The notes beneath the pieces were generated by a model. That model was given only the letters and a program-made list of their open reading frames with translations. It had not been told where the DNA came from and did no database searches. The position numbers were made by a program, and so were the translations under genes. DNA of 63,440 nt from Methylaequor sp002691245. GTDB taxonomy: Bacteria > Pseudomonadota > Alphaproteobacteria > Methylaequorales > Methylaequoraceae. Location of the stretch: assembly GCA_002691245.1 (NCBI GenBank), contig NZHH01000035.1:1-63440 (forward strand). The letters are read 5' to 3'. This document shows positions 9,225-17,042 of this stretch, one piece after another; the stretch's first letter is position 1, and each line of letters opens with the position of its first letter.

Positions 9225-9760
9225 NATATATTTGAAATAATTGGGAATTTTTTTGAATTAAATAATTGATAATGCCACCATTCATTTCTATAGAAATCCC
9301 AACCAGCATCTATCATTATACCAAGTAATAGAAGTCTATTTTTGTAAGATTTTGCAGAAATATCTAAACATCCATGATAAGAGAGCCTTGAGAATTCGTC
9401 AAAACCGGTTCCCATGTCAAGTTCGTTTCCTCTTTTATCTGCAAGTGTTAGGTCAATTGCGACTCCCCTAGAATGTGGAGAGCCTTTATTTGGTGGTGCT
9501 ATAAAATTTGGATCAGGTAAACATTCCCACAATCTTTCTTGAACATATGATGGTCTGTAAGCATCGAAAATCTTAAGTAAAAGATCTTGTTTTTTAGCAA
9601 TTTCTACGGCTAAATGTAAGTGCTCGTAAGCAACTTTATGAATAAAACAAGCATCTGAAGAATAGAGTCTACTGTTTGTGAAATTATTATTTGTTGCATA
9701 TCTGAGATCAATTAAAACTGGAAAATCTTTTTTATTTACTTTGATTAAGTTTTGATTCAT
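9221..9760 (-). CDS. D-alanyl-D-alanine dipeptidase (VanX/DdpX family)
   Basis: This zinc dipeptidase family cleaves D-Ala-D-Ala. The 179-residue protein shows the family's metal motif SPHSRGVAIDLTL (SxHxxGxAxD) and the downstream EWWHY with glutamate and third zinc ligand histidine, plus DAYRP with the substrate arginine. No signal peptide is visible, so it acts in the cytoplasm, more likely on recycled wall fragments than in vancomycin resistance, since no VanH/VanA partner is nearby. The last codon before TGA contains an N (TNA, 9224-9226) and could itself be a stop. The start is only 14 bases from the divergent tsaB start. Confidence 0.88.
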   Translation of the reverse strand: MNQNLIKVNKKDFPVLIDLRYATNNNFTNSRLYSSDACFIHKVAYEHLHLAVEIAKKQDLLLKIFDAYRPSYVQERLWECLPDPNFIAPPNKGSPHSRGVAIDLTLADKRGNELDMGTGFDEFSRLSYHGCLDISAKSYKNRLLLLGIMIDAGWDFYRNEWWHYQLFNSKKFPIISNIX

Positions 9761-9774
9761 TTTAAAAAAAGTTT

Positions 9775-10413
9775 ATGTTATCACTATCTATTTATAGTTC
9801 AAGTCAAAGAATTTCAATTGCTCTGTATCAAAATAGCAAATTAAAGAGATTTTTTGAAAAAAAAATCGAGGATCGTAAAATTGATGATATTTTTTTATTG
9901 ATTAAAAAGATCTTTGAAAAAAAAAATTTAAAAATAGATTCTATTTTTTTTTCAACAGGGCCTGGAAGTTATACAGCTCAAAGATCTATAAAAGCTATTG
10001 CGCAAGGTATTTCTTTGATTACAAAATCTAAGATTAAAACAGTAAGTGAATTTGATGTTTACCTTTCTAATCTAGAAAAAAAAAAAAAGAATGTGATAGT
10101 TTTTTTTAAAGCAATTAATAATAATTTTTTTTTTCGACATTATAGATTATTTGGGACTATTTATAAATCCAAAAAAAAATATGAAAATCGAAATTTTTCA
10201 GAAACATACGAATACATAAATAAAAAAAAAATAAAAATAAAGGATCTTATCGTCTTGTCTGATTCAAAAAAAAATATTACTCATTTAGTTGGCTTTAAAA
10301 ATAATGAAGTATTTTCTTTCAAAACATCAGCTAAGGATATTGCGCGAGCTGTTTTTTTAGGATATGGAAAGAATACTCAAGAAATAAACTACCACCATAC
10401 GTATTATGAATAA
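9775..10413 (+). CDS. tsaB: tRNA threonylcarbamoyladenosine biosynthesis protein TsaB
   Basis: TsaB is the non-catalytic partner of TsaD in making t6A37 on ANN-decoding tRNAs. The 212-residue protein begins MLSLSIYSSSQRISIALY (ASKHA fold strand 1) and has STGPGSYTAQRSIKAIAQGI at about residues 60-79, corresponding to the family's GPGSFTGLR motif with GL replaced by AQ. It is unusually lysine-rich and divergent. The link to rimI directly downstream (8-base overlap) is the standard tsaB-rimI pair and strengthens the call. Confidence 0.85.
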   Translation: MLSLSIYSSSQRISIALYQNSKLKRFFEKKIEDRKIDDIFLLIKKIFEKKNLKIDSIFFSTGPGSYTAQRSIKAIAQGISLITKSKIKTVSEFDVYLSNLEKKKKNVIVFFKAINNNFFFRHYRLFGTIYKSKKKYENRNFSETYEYINKKKIKIKDLIVLSDSKKNITHLVGFKNNEVFSFKTSAKDIARAVFLGYGKNTQEINYHHTYYE

Positions 10414-10867
10414 AAATTTTTTTAAAAAAATTAATCACAATGATTGTGATGAAATCTTTATTTTACAACAAAAAAATAAAGAAGATTTTGGTAACAATAT
10501 ATGGAAACCAGAGGAACTGAGTACTTTTATTAAAGATAATACTTTTAAGGGTATAGTTTTTGTTTACCAAAAAAAAATTAATGGATTCTGTTTTTTTAAG
10601 AAAATTGATAATTTCATAGAAATATATTCCTTATTTGTTGATCCTAAACATCGTAATAAAGGAATTGCAGGTAACCTTCTTAGGCAATGTATATATTATT
10701 GTAAAACCAACAAACTAAGTAAAATTATTTTAGATGTTAATGAGAATAATCTTACAGCAATTAAATTATATAGAAAAAACAACTTTGTTTTTTGTGGTAA
10801 GAGAAAAAATTATTATAACGATAGAGAATATTTTGAAGATTCTTACACAATGAATCTTATAATTTAA
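10406..10867 (+). CDS. rimI: RimI-like GNAT N-acetyltransferase
   Basis: This 153-residue GNAT acetyltransferase has the acetyl-CoA motif PKHRNKGIAGNLLRQ at about residues 78-92, followed by LDVNENNLTAIKLYRKNNFVFCGKRKNYY, the RimI signature (the NxxAxxLYxxxGF element). RimI acetylates the N-terminus of ribosomal protein S18. Placement after tsaB and before fur is conserved in Alphaproteobacteria. It converges on the TusA-like gene with a gap of only two bases. Confidence 0.88.
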   Translation: MNKNFFKKINHNDCDEIFILQQKNKEDFGNNIWKPEELSTFIKDNTFKGIVFVYQKKINGFCFFKKIDNFIEIYSLFVDPKHRNKGIAGNLLRQCIYYCKTNKLSKIILDVNENNLTAIKLYRKNNFVFCGKRKNYYNDREYFEDSYTMNLII

Positions 10868-10869
10868 AA

Positions 10870-11082
10870 TTATGCTAAATCTATCTCAAAAATATCCTTA
10901 CCTTTTTTTGTCACACTTATTTCATAATTTCTTTTTAGTGAGTTGTTCAATAAGCAAAAATCTCTTTCACCTTTAATAATTATTCTTTTTTCAATATTTA
11001 TATTTGTTTTTAAAAATTCTTTAGCCTTTAGAAAACTCATAGGGCATGACATATTAGTAATATCTAAAACTTTTTTTTTCAT
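10870..11082 (-). CDS. TusA/SirA-like sulfur carrier protein
   Basis: This 70-residue protein of the TusA (SirA/YeeD) fold has the motif LDITNMSCPMSFLKAKEFL, with the persulfide cysteine at about residue 13. The second proline of the usual CPxP is replaced by serine. TusA-type carriers relay sulfur to tRNA thiolation, molybdenum cofactor or dissimilatory sulfur enzymes; the partner cannot be deduced here. It diverges from fur, with 100 bases between the starts holding a palindrome-like element. Confidence 0.78.
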   Translation of the reverse strand: MKKKVLDITNMSCPMSFLKAKEFLKTNINIEKRIIIKGERDFCLLNNSLKRNYEISVTKKGKDIFEIDLA

Positions 11083-11096
11083 TTTTATTCTATTAT

Positions 11097-11141
11097 GTTA
11101 TAGTTGGTAATGATTAATTTTTTTTTTATTACTAGTATAAC
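11097..11141. promoter_or_regulatory. Imperfect inverted repeat in the tusA-like/fur divergent intergenic region
   Basis: The arms at 11097-11111 (gttatagttggtaat) and 11128-11141 (attactagtataac) are near reverse complements: GTTATA and GTAAT are shared exactly, separated by a T-rich spacer. This could be an operator for fur autoregulation or for the TusA-like gene, or a weak hairpin. No experimental consensus was matched; the call rests on symmetry and position only. Confidence 0.35.
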
Positions 11142-11182
11142 TTAATAAATATTTAACATAACCGCAATTTATTGTTATTATT

Positions 11183-11611
11183 ATGAAAGATTCACTTCTA
11201 GAAAAATGCAACAAACTTGGACTAAAAATGACAGAACAAAGGAAGGTAATTGTTAAAGTACTCTCAGAGTCGACCGACCATCCGGATGTAGAGTCAGTTT
11301 ACAGTAGAGCATCAAAAGTTGATAAAAGAATTGGAATTGCAACTGTTTACAGAACAATAAAGTTGTTTGAAGATAACAATCTACTTGAAAAACATGAATT
11401 CAAAGGATACAGCTCTAGATATGAAACTGTTAGAGAAAACCATCACCACCTAATTGATGTTCGAAGCGGTAATGTTAAAGAATTTAGAAATACACTTGTT
11501 GATGCAATGCAAAAACAAGTTGCAAAAGAAATGGGTTTCAAGTTAATTGACTACAGATTAGAATTATATGCCGTTCCAATTGAAAGCAAAAGATCAAAAA
11601 AACAAAGTTGA
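11183..11611 (+). CDS. fur: Fur-family metalloregulator (alphaproteobacterial Fur/Mur type)
   Basis: This 142-residue winged-helix repressor responds to Fe(II) or Mn(II). The DNA-binding part is LKMTEQRKVIVKVLSESTDHPDVESVY to IGIATVYRTIKLFEDNNLL, the Fur recognition helix. The regulatory metal site is ENHHHLIDVRSGNVKEF at about residues 91-107. The structural CxxC of gammaproteobacterial Fur is replaced by DVRSG, the form typical of alphaproteobacterial Fur/Mur proteins, many of which sense manganese. Neighbours rimI, olsB and plsC are conserved around this gene in the class. Confidence 0.9.
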   Translation: MKDSLLEKCNKLGLKMTEQRKVIVKVLSESTDHPDVESVYSRASKVDKRIGIATVYRTIKLFEDNNLLEKHEFKGYSSRYETVRENHHHLIDVRSGNVKEFRNTLVDAMQKQVAKEMGFKLIDYRLELYAVPIESKRSKKQS

Positions 11612-12521
11612 TCATCAGAGTTTTAGAAAGATTGAAGCATTAAAATCAATTTTTGATAAAATGAAATTTGTTGCAAAAAATGTTATTTACACAAAAAGAT
11701 TTTCTGAAAAAGAAAGTAAAACAAATAACGTAAAAAATTATCCGTTAATAAAACCTACTAATGCAAGGAACTTTAATATTCAAAAAGGAAGTTTTTTAGT
11801 CAAGATAATCAACGACTCAGATAAATTAATAAATAAAGCTAAAAAATTAAGACATGAGAGCTTTTTTCAAAAATCAGCGAGTGCTGATTTTGATTCTGAT
11901 GAATTCGATAAATATTGTGATCATTTAGTAGTTATTGATAGATCAGTTTCAGAGGAATTTGTCGTTGGTACATATAGACTTCTTTTAAAACCCAAGTATT
12001 TACAAAAAATTAAATTTTACAGTCAATCAGAATTTAATATAAAAAATTTGTTCTCACAAAAGAGAGCAACTTTGCTTGAAGCAGGAAGATCTTGTGTCCA
12101 TCAAAATTACAGAGATGGAAGAATAATAAAGCTATTATGGAGGGGGCTTGCAACATATATTATTAATAATCAAGTCGAGCTTACCTTTGGATGTGCCAGT
12201 TTTCCCTCGAGCAATCATAAATTATTTACGGAACAATTATCCTATTTATATCATTATCACAGACCTCCTGATAATTTGAAAACTTCACCACATAAAAACT
12301 TAAAAGCTAATTTTAAATTAATTGACAAGGGTTTGATAGATTCTGATGAAGAGTTTAGAAAATTACCACCGCTAATAAAAGCATATTTAAGAGTTGGTGC
12401 CTGGGTAGGAAATGGCGCAATTATAGATAATGAATTCAATACAACTGATGTATTAATAGTATTAGACTCAAAAAAAATATTAAAAAAATATGCTCAACTT
12501 TCCTTTAACAGCGAGCATTGA
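11568..12521 (+). CDS. olsB: OlsB-like ornithine-acyl-ACP N-acyltransferase (GNAT superfamily)
   Basis: The protein matches the OlsB/autoinducer-synthase-like branch of GNAT enzymes. LLEAGRSCVHQNYRDGRIIKLLWRGLATYI (about residues 165-195) and FGCASFPSSNHKLF carry the family's E-GRSCV, YR-G, LW and GCASF marks. OlsB N-acylates ornithine to lyso-ornithine lipid. The long frame opens at 11568 inside fur; an ATG at 11661 gives 286 residues and may be the real start. The next gene is a PlsC-type O-acyltransferase, as in olsBA, so the two could together make an ornithine-type aminolipid, but the head group is inferred. Confidence 0.8.
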   Translation: MPFQLKAKDQKNKVDHQSFRKIEALKSIFDKMKFVAKNVIYTKRFSEKESKTNNVKNYPLIKPTNARNFNIQKGSFLVKIINDSDKLINKAKKLRHESFFQKSASADFDSDEFDKYCDHLVVIDRSVSEEFVVGTYRLLLKPKYLQKIKFYSQSEFNIKNLFSQKRATLLEAGRSCVHQNYRDGRIIKLLWRGLATYIINNQVELTFGCASFPSSNHKLFTEQLSYLYHYHRPPDNLKTSPHKNLKANFKLIDKGLIDSDEEFRKLPPLIKAYLRVGAWVGNGAIIDNEFNTTDVLIVLDSKKILKKYAQLSFNSEH

Positions 12522-13339
12522 TGCTTTATTCTCCATTATTATCTTGTTTGAGATTTCTTATTTGCGTCCCATGGGTTCTGGTAGTAGGGCTACTACAATT
12601 CTTAAACTTAATTTTTTTCAAAAAGCATTTTTTTTTCTTTTATAAAATATTCTTTAATGGTTTAAGAAAAATTTTCGGAATAAAGATAAATTTATCAGGA
12701 TTTCCAGAAAGAAAAAATGTGTTGTTTATTTCAAATCACATATCTTATTTAGATATACTTGTCCTAGGGTCTTTGATAAACGCAGTTTTCGTGGCAAAAT
12801 CAGATATAAAAAAATGGCCTATCATTAATAAATTATGTTTAATTGGGAAAACAATTTTTATTGAGAGAGAGAATACTAGATTGGTTGGAGAGCAAATGAG
12901 ACTTATTGAAAAAAATATGAAGGAAGGTATGAATGTAATCTTATTTCCCGAGGGAACTTCTAGTGATGGGTCGAAGGTCCTTAAGTTTAAAAGCTCTTTG
13001 TTTAAATTAATAGATTCAGAAAAACTAGAAGATTTCCGTATTCAGCCAATTTCAATTACCTATAATAAATTAGATGGTCTCCCACTTGACAAATTTTTTC
13101 GTCCTTTTTTAGCATGGTTTGGCGGTATGGATTTGCTTCCACACGCTTGGAAGTTCCTTGGACTTGGGATAAGTGAAGTAAATGTAAAATTCCATGATCC
13201 AAAAAATTTTAAATTCTTTAGTGATAGAAAACATGCCTGTCGTTTTTCTTATGAAATTATTTCCAATCAAGTAAAACAAGATTTTAGATCACTAGAAATA
13301 GATAATAAAATCAAACTTTATGAATTTAAATTCTTGTAA
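12518..13339 (+). CDS. Lysophospholipid/1-acyl-glycerol-3-phosphate acyltransferase (PlsC/OlsA family)
   Basis: This 273-residue membrane-associated acyltransferase has a hydrophobic N-terminus, catalytic NHISYLDILVLGS (the NHxxxxD box, about residues 71-83) and FPEGTSSDGSKVLKFKSSLF (block III, EGT). PlsC makes phosphatidic acid; OlsA homologues O-acylate lyso-ornithine lipid. The 4-base overlap with the OlsB-like gene fits either role, and family members in this place are often bifunctional. Substrate specificity is not visible. Confidence 0.87.
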   Translation: MMLYSPLLSCLRFLICVPWVLVVGLLQFLNLIFFKKHFFFFYKIFFNGLRKIFGIKINLSGFPERKNVLFISNHISYLDILVLGSLINAVFVAKSDIKKWPIINKLCLIGKTIFIERENTRLVGEQMRLIEKNMKEGMNVILFPEGTSSDGSKVLKFKSSLFKLIDSEKLEDFRIQPISITYNKLDGLPLDKFFRPFLAWFGGMDLLPHAWKFLGLGISEVNVKFHDPKNFKFFSDRKHACRFSYEIISNQVKQDFRSLEIDNKIKLYEFKFL

Positions 13340-13369
13340 AACGTAAAAAATCATTTAATTATTTAACAA

Positions 13370-14700
13370 ATGGATCAGTTCTTTTTTATTAAAACATATG
13401 GTTGCCAGATGAATGAATATGATTCTGAGAAATTGAATGATTTACTTACTTTCAACGGATACAAAGCATCAAACAACTTTGAAGATTCAGATATTGCTAT
13501 TTTAAATACTTGTCACATCAGAGAAAAAGCTTCTGAAAAATTATACTCAGATTTAGGGAGGCTGTCCAAATTCAAAGAAAATAAGAAAAAAATTGGAAAA
13601 CAAATGCATATTATAGTTACTGGGTGCGTGGCTCAAGCCGAAGGTAATGAAATATTAAAGAGAAATAAAAGTGTTGATTATATTTTGGGTCCTCAGAGTT
13701 TTCACAAACTTCCCAACGTTCTTAAAAATTCTAATGAGGAAAAAGTACATAATGAATTCATGTGTGAAGAAAAATTTGAATCATTAATTCCAAGTTCTCA
13801 AAAAAATGTAAGTAAATTAATAACCATACAAGAAGGTTGCGATAAATTTTGCTCATTTTGTGTAGTGCCTTACACAAGAGGTGCAGAATTTTCAAGACCA
13901 GTTGAAAATATTTTTGCCGAAACTAAAAATCTTGCTCAAAATGGAACAAAAGAAATCACACTTTTAGGTCAAAATGTAAGTTCCTACTCTTCTAGTATAT
14001 TTGAGAAAGGAAAAAAAAAAATGTCTCTCTTGGAGGTTTATGTGAAATTCTATCTAGGATAAATGGGATAGAAAGAATAAGGTATTTAACTTCTCACCCA
14101 ATTGATATAGATGATTCACTGATTAATGAGCACAAAATCAATTCCAAAATGATGCCATTTCTTCACCTTCCTATCCAAGCAGGTTCTGATAAAATCTTAA
14201 AAAGTATGAATAGAAAGCATTCTAAGGAGTTTTATATAAAACTTATAAAAAAGATTAGAAATAAAGTTAAAGACATTGCCTTTTCATCAGATTTTATAGT
14301 TGGATATCCTGGAGAAACAGATTTGGACTTTCAAGATACTCTTGATTTAATTGATAAAGTAAAATTTGCAAGCTCATATTCATTTAAATATTCTGCAAGA
14401 CCAGGCACTCCTGCTTCTGTAAGAAAAAATCAAGTTTGTGAAGATAAATCTAATATGAGATTAAAAAAAATGCAACAAGTCTTAAATAACCAACAAGAGA
14501 ATTTTAACTTATCTTTTCTAGATAAAACTGTTAGTGTCTTGTTTTCTGGGAAAGGAAAAAAAGACAAACAATTTGTTGGAAGAACTCCTCACTTACAACC
14601 TGTTCATGTTACTTCAAATCAAAACATTATTGGAAAGTTAATAAAAGTCAAAATACAAAAACTCACTTCATTTTCTTTCCATGGAAAGTTAGTTGACTAA
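13370..14700 (+). CDS. miaB: tRNA-2-methylthio-N6-dimethylallyladenosine synthase MiaB, frame split in a poly(A) run
   Basis: MiaB is a radical-SAM methylthiotransferase modifying A37 of tRNAs. The first part (13370-14062) has the UPF0004 domain (KTYGCQMNEYDSEK, LNTCHIREKA) and the radical-SAM cluster EGCDKFCSFCVVPYTRG. The second part (visible from 14149, but homologous from about 14023: SLGGLCEILSRINGIERIRYLTSHP) carries the rest of the barrel and the TRAM domain to 14700. The frames join at the A11 run at 14011-14021: one more A (or two fewer) restores a normal-length MiaB of about 443 residues. Both halves are well conserved, so this is probably a sequencing or assembly indel or a slippage-tolerant gene rather than a dead one. 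Confidence 0.9.
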
Positions 14701-15736
14701 TAAAAAATTGAAAAAAAAATCCAAACAAATTCAAAAAATGTGTTCTAAAACCATCTCATTTACGGAAAATTCTTTACTACCCGTGCTTTATGGAGAACAT
14801 GACAAGCACTTAAAATTAGTTGAACTAGAAATGTCAGTATCGATTACGACAAGGGGAAATTTCTTACAAATGAGCGGAAATAAAGATGATGTTGAAGTCA
14901 CTAAAAATCTATTAGAAAGTTTGTATGAAGACGTAAAAAAAAACAATATTTTGGATGTAGGAGAACTAAAAGGAAAGATAAATATTTTTAAGGATTTGAA
15001 AAGTCAAGTGTCCAACAAAATCGAGAGTATTGATTCGCTTTCTTTTTCTGCCGGAAAGAGGCTTATTAAGCCAAGATCTAAAAAACAAGTTGAATATTTC
15101 AATTTGGTTAAGAAGAAAGATTTAGTCTTTTGTTGTGGTCCTGCAGGGACTGGAAAGACATATCTAGCTGTCGCATTAGCTGTATCTATGCTAAAATCAG
15201 GTCAAATTGATAAAATAATCTTATCAAGACCTGCTGTCGAGGCTGGAGAAAGGCTGGGTTTTCTTCCTGGAGATTTAAAAGAAAAGATTGATCCTTATTT
15301 ACGCCCAATTTATGATGCATTGAATGATATGTTGTCATTTTCAGAAGTTTTAAAAAAAATCGAAAACGGATTAATAGAAATAGCTCCACTTGCATTTATG
15401 AGAGGTAGAACACTATCAAATTCTTTTATCATTTTAGATGAATCACAAAATACAACAGCAATCCAAATGAAAATGTTTTTAACTAGACTAGGAGAAAATT
15501 CAAAGATGATTGTAAACGGTGATCTTTCTCAGGTTGATTTACCTTCGGGAACTAAATCAGGACTAAGAGAATCTATGAGGATCTTAAAAAATATTGATGA
15601 TATTGGTTTTGTCGAGTTCACTGATAAAGACGTAGTTAGAAATTCACTTGTTTCTAAAATTGTATCTAAATACGAAGAATTTGAGAGATTACAAGGAGTT
15701 GGACAGGAATATAAAAAAAATACAAAGAATGATTGA
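14693..15736 (+). CDS. PhoH-like ATPase
   Basis: This 347-residue PhoH-family P-loop NTPase (YbeZ type) is tied to ribosome and RNA metabolism through its partner YbeY. The Walker A motif is CGPAGTGKTYLAVALAV (about residues 143-159), Walker B is SFIILDESQNTT, and FMRGRTLSNSFI is the family signature. An N-terminal KH-like segment (SVSITTRGNFLQMSGNKDDVEV) precedes it. The frame opens at a TTG inside the end of miaB; an ATG at 14738 would remove a lysine-rich 15-residue extension and is a plausible alternative start. ybeY follows with an 8-base overlap. Confidence 0.9.
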   Translation: MTNKKLKKKSKQIQKMCSKTISFTENSLLPVLYGEHDKHLKLVELEMSVSITTRGNFLQMSGNKDDVEVTKNLLESLYEDVKKNNILDVGELKGKINIFKDLKSQVSNKIESIDSLSFSAGKRLIKPRSKKQVEYFNLVKKKDLVFCCGPAGTGKTYLAVALAVSMLKSGQIDKIILSRPAVEAGERLGFLPGDLKEKIDPYLRPIYDALNDMLSFSEVLKKIENGLIEIAPLAFMRGRTLSNSFIILDESQNTTAIQMKMFLTRLGENSKMIVNGDLSQVDLPSGTKSGLRESMRILKNIDDIGFVEFTDKDVVRNSLVSKIVSKYEEFERLQGVGQEYKKNTKND

Positions 15737-16193
15737 AATCAAGTTTGACTGTGACAGAAAGTTTGAAACACTTAAAGTAAAAAATTTTGTTGAAAATTCG
15801 ATTGATCTTATACTTGAAATGTTAAAGAATGGTAGTGANGAGGTTTATGTTTCAGTTTTTTTAACAAATAATGATAAAATTAAAGAAATTAATTTTAAAT
15901 ATAGAAATATTAATAAAGTTACNAACGTTTTGTCTTTTTCTCAAAATGAAAACAGAATGCTAGATAATAATAAAAATTGTTACATGCTAGGAGATATTGT
16001 GATTTCCTTAGAGAAAATATTATCAGAAGCTAAAGAGCAGAAAAAACATTTTTATGACCATCTACTTCATATGTTAACGCACAGTCTATTGCATTTAAAA
16101 GGTTATAATCATGAAAATAACTTAGATGCTAAAATTATGGAAGAAAAAGAGAGAGACATTCTTCTTAAAATACTTAACAGAGTTTCAAATTAA
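15729..16193 (+). CDS. ybeY: Endoribonuclease YbeY (rRNA maturation factor)
   Basis: This zinc-dependent single-strand endoribonuclease acts in 16S rRNA 3' processing and ribosome quality control. The ATG at 15729 gives 154 residues; the frame stays open further upstream inside phoH, but that part has no YbeY similarity. The zinc motif HxxxHxxxxxH is in MLTHSLLHLKGYNHENN (about residues 111-127), and NVLSFSQNE is the second conserved block. The phoH-ybeY-corC order is classic. Two Ns (15839, 15923) are harmless to the frame. Confidence 0.92.
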   Translation: MIEIKFDCDRKFETLKVKNFVENSIDLILEMLKNGSXEVYVSVFLTNNDKIKEINFKYRNINKVXNVLSFSQNENRMLDNNKNCYMLGDIVISLEKILSEAKEQKKHFYDHLLHMLTHSLLHLKGYNHENNLDAKIMEEKERDILLKILNRVSN

Positions 16194-16202
16194 GTTTCTC
16201 TA

Positions 16203-17042
16203 ATGATAAAGATAATTTATTCAAAAATTAACTCTTTTTTTAAATCTAGTGATAAAGAAAATATCAAAAATGTATTAGAAGACTTAATTGAAGATAATAA
16301 AAATGGTACAGAAAAAATAGATGATGGAACAAAGAATATTTTCAAAAATGTTATCAATTTAAATGATAAATGTATTGAGGATGTCATGATTCCTCGTGCA
16401 GATATTGATGCAGCTCATTCTGAAACTAAAGTGAATGATTTAATTAGCTTTATAAATAAAACAAAACATTCAAGAATCCCTGTATTTGAAAAAAATTTAG
16501 ATAGAATAATTGGGATGATTCACATTAGAGACTTATTTGAGAAAGTAAGTAACAATGCTAGAAGTAAAAATAGTATTAAATTACCAAAAAAAATAATTAG
16601 AAAAATACTATTTTCATCTCCGTCTATGAAAATTTTAGATCTTCTTTTAAAAATGAGATCGGAACAAATTCATATGTCTATAGTGGTAGATGAATTTGGA
16701 GGCACAAATGGTTTGGTGACCATTGAAGATTTAGTTGAAGAAATAGTAGGAGAAATTAAAGACGAACATGATTTTGAAGAAATAGAGGAAATTAAAAAAA
16801 TATCAAAAAAAACTTATGATGTATCTGCTAGATTGACAGTAGAAGATTTAGAAAAAAAAATTGGAGGATATTTTTCTGACGAAGAAAAAGAAGATATTGA
16901 TACAGTTGGAGGATTGGTTTTTAATTTATTGGGAAAAATACCGAGTAGAGGTGAAGTTATAAGTCATAAAAGTGGCTTGGAGTTCACTATAAGGGATGCG
17001 GATACGAGAAAAATAAAAAGAATTCTTGTAAATGTTAAGTAA
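16203..17042 (+). CDS. CorC/HlyC-type CBS-domain protein
   Basis: This 279-residue protein has two CBS domains (VMIPRADIDAAHSETKVNDLISFINKTKHSRIPVFEKNLDRIIGMIHIRDL, then HMSIVVDEFGGTNGLVTIEDLVEEIVGEI) and a C-terminal CorC_HlyC domain (TVGGLVFNLLGKIPSRGEVISHKSGLEFTI). It lacks the DUF21 membrane domain and so is the soluble form, associated with magnesium/cobalt homeostasis. It overlaps lnt by 11 bases, matching the conserved ybeY-corC-lnt operon. Confidence 0.9.
   Translation: MIKIIYSKINSFFKSSDKENIKNVLEDLIEDNKNGTEKIDDGTKNIFKNVINLNDKCIEDVMIPRADIDAAHSETKVNDLISFINKTKHSRIPVFEKNLDRIIGMIHIRDLFEKVSNNARSKNSIKLPKKIIRKILFSSPSMKILDLLLKMRSEQIHMSIVVDEFGGTNGLVTIEDLVEEIVGEIKDEHDFEEIEEIKKISKKTYDVSARLTVEDLEKKIGGYFSDEEKEDIDTVGGLVFNLLGKIPSRGEVISHKSGLEFTIRDADTRKIKRILVNVK

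Noticed and set aside
9221..9226. Ambiguous last codon TNA of the dipeptidase gene
   Set aside because: Whether N makes an early stop changes the protein by one residue only and has no consequence.
13370..14700. miaB as a pseudogene
   Set aside because: A single one-base fault in a homopolymer and full conservation of motifs on both sides make decay unlikely; called as one frameshifted gene.
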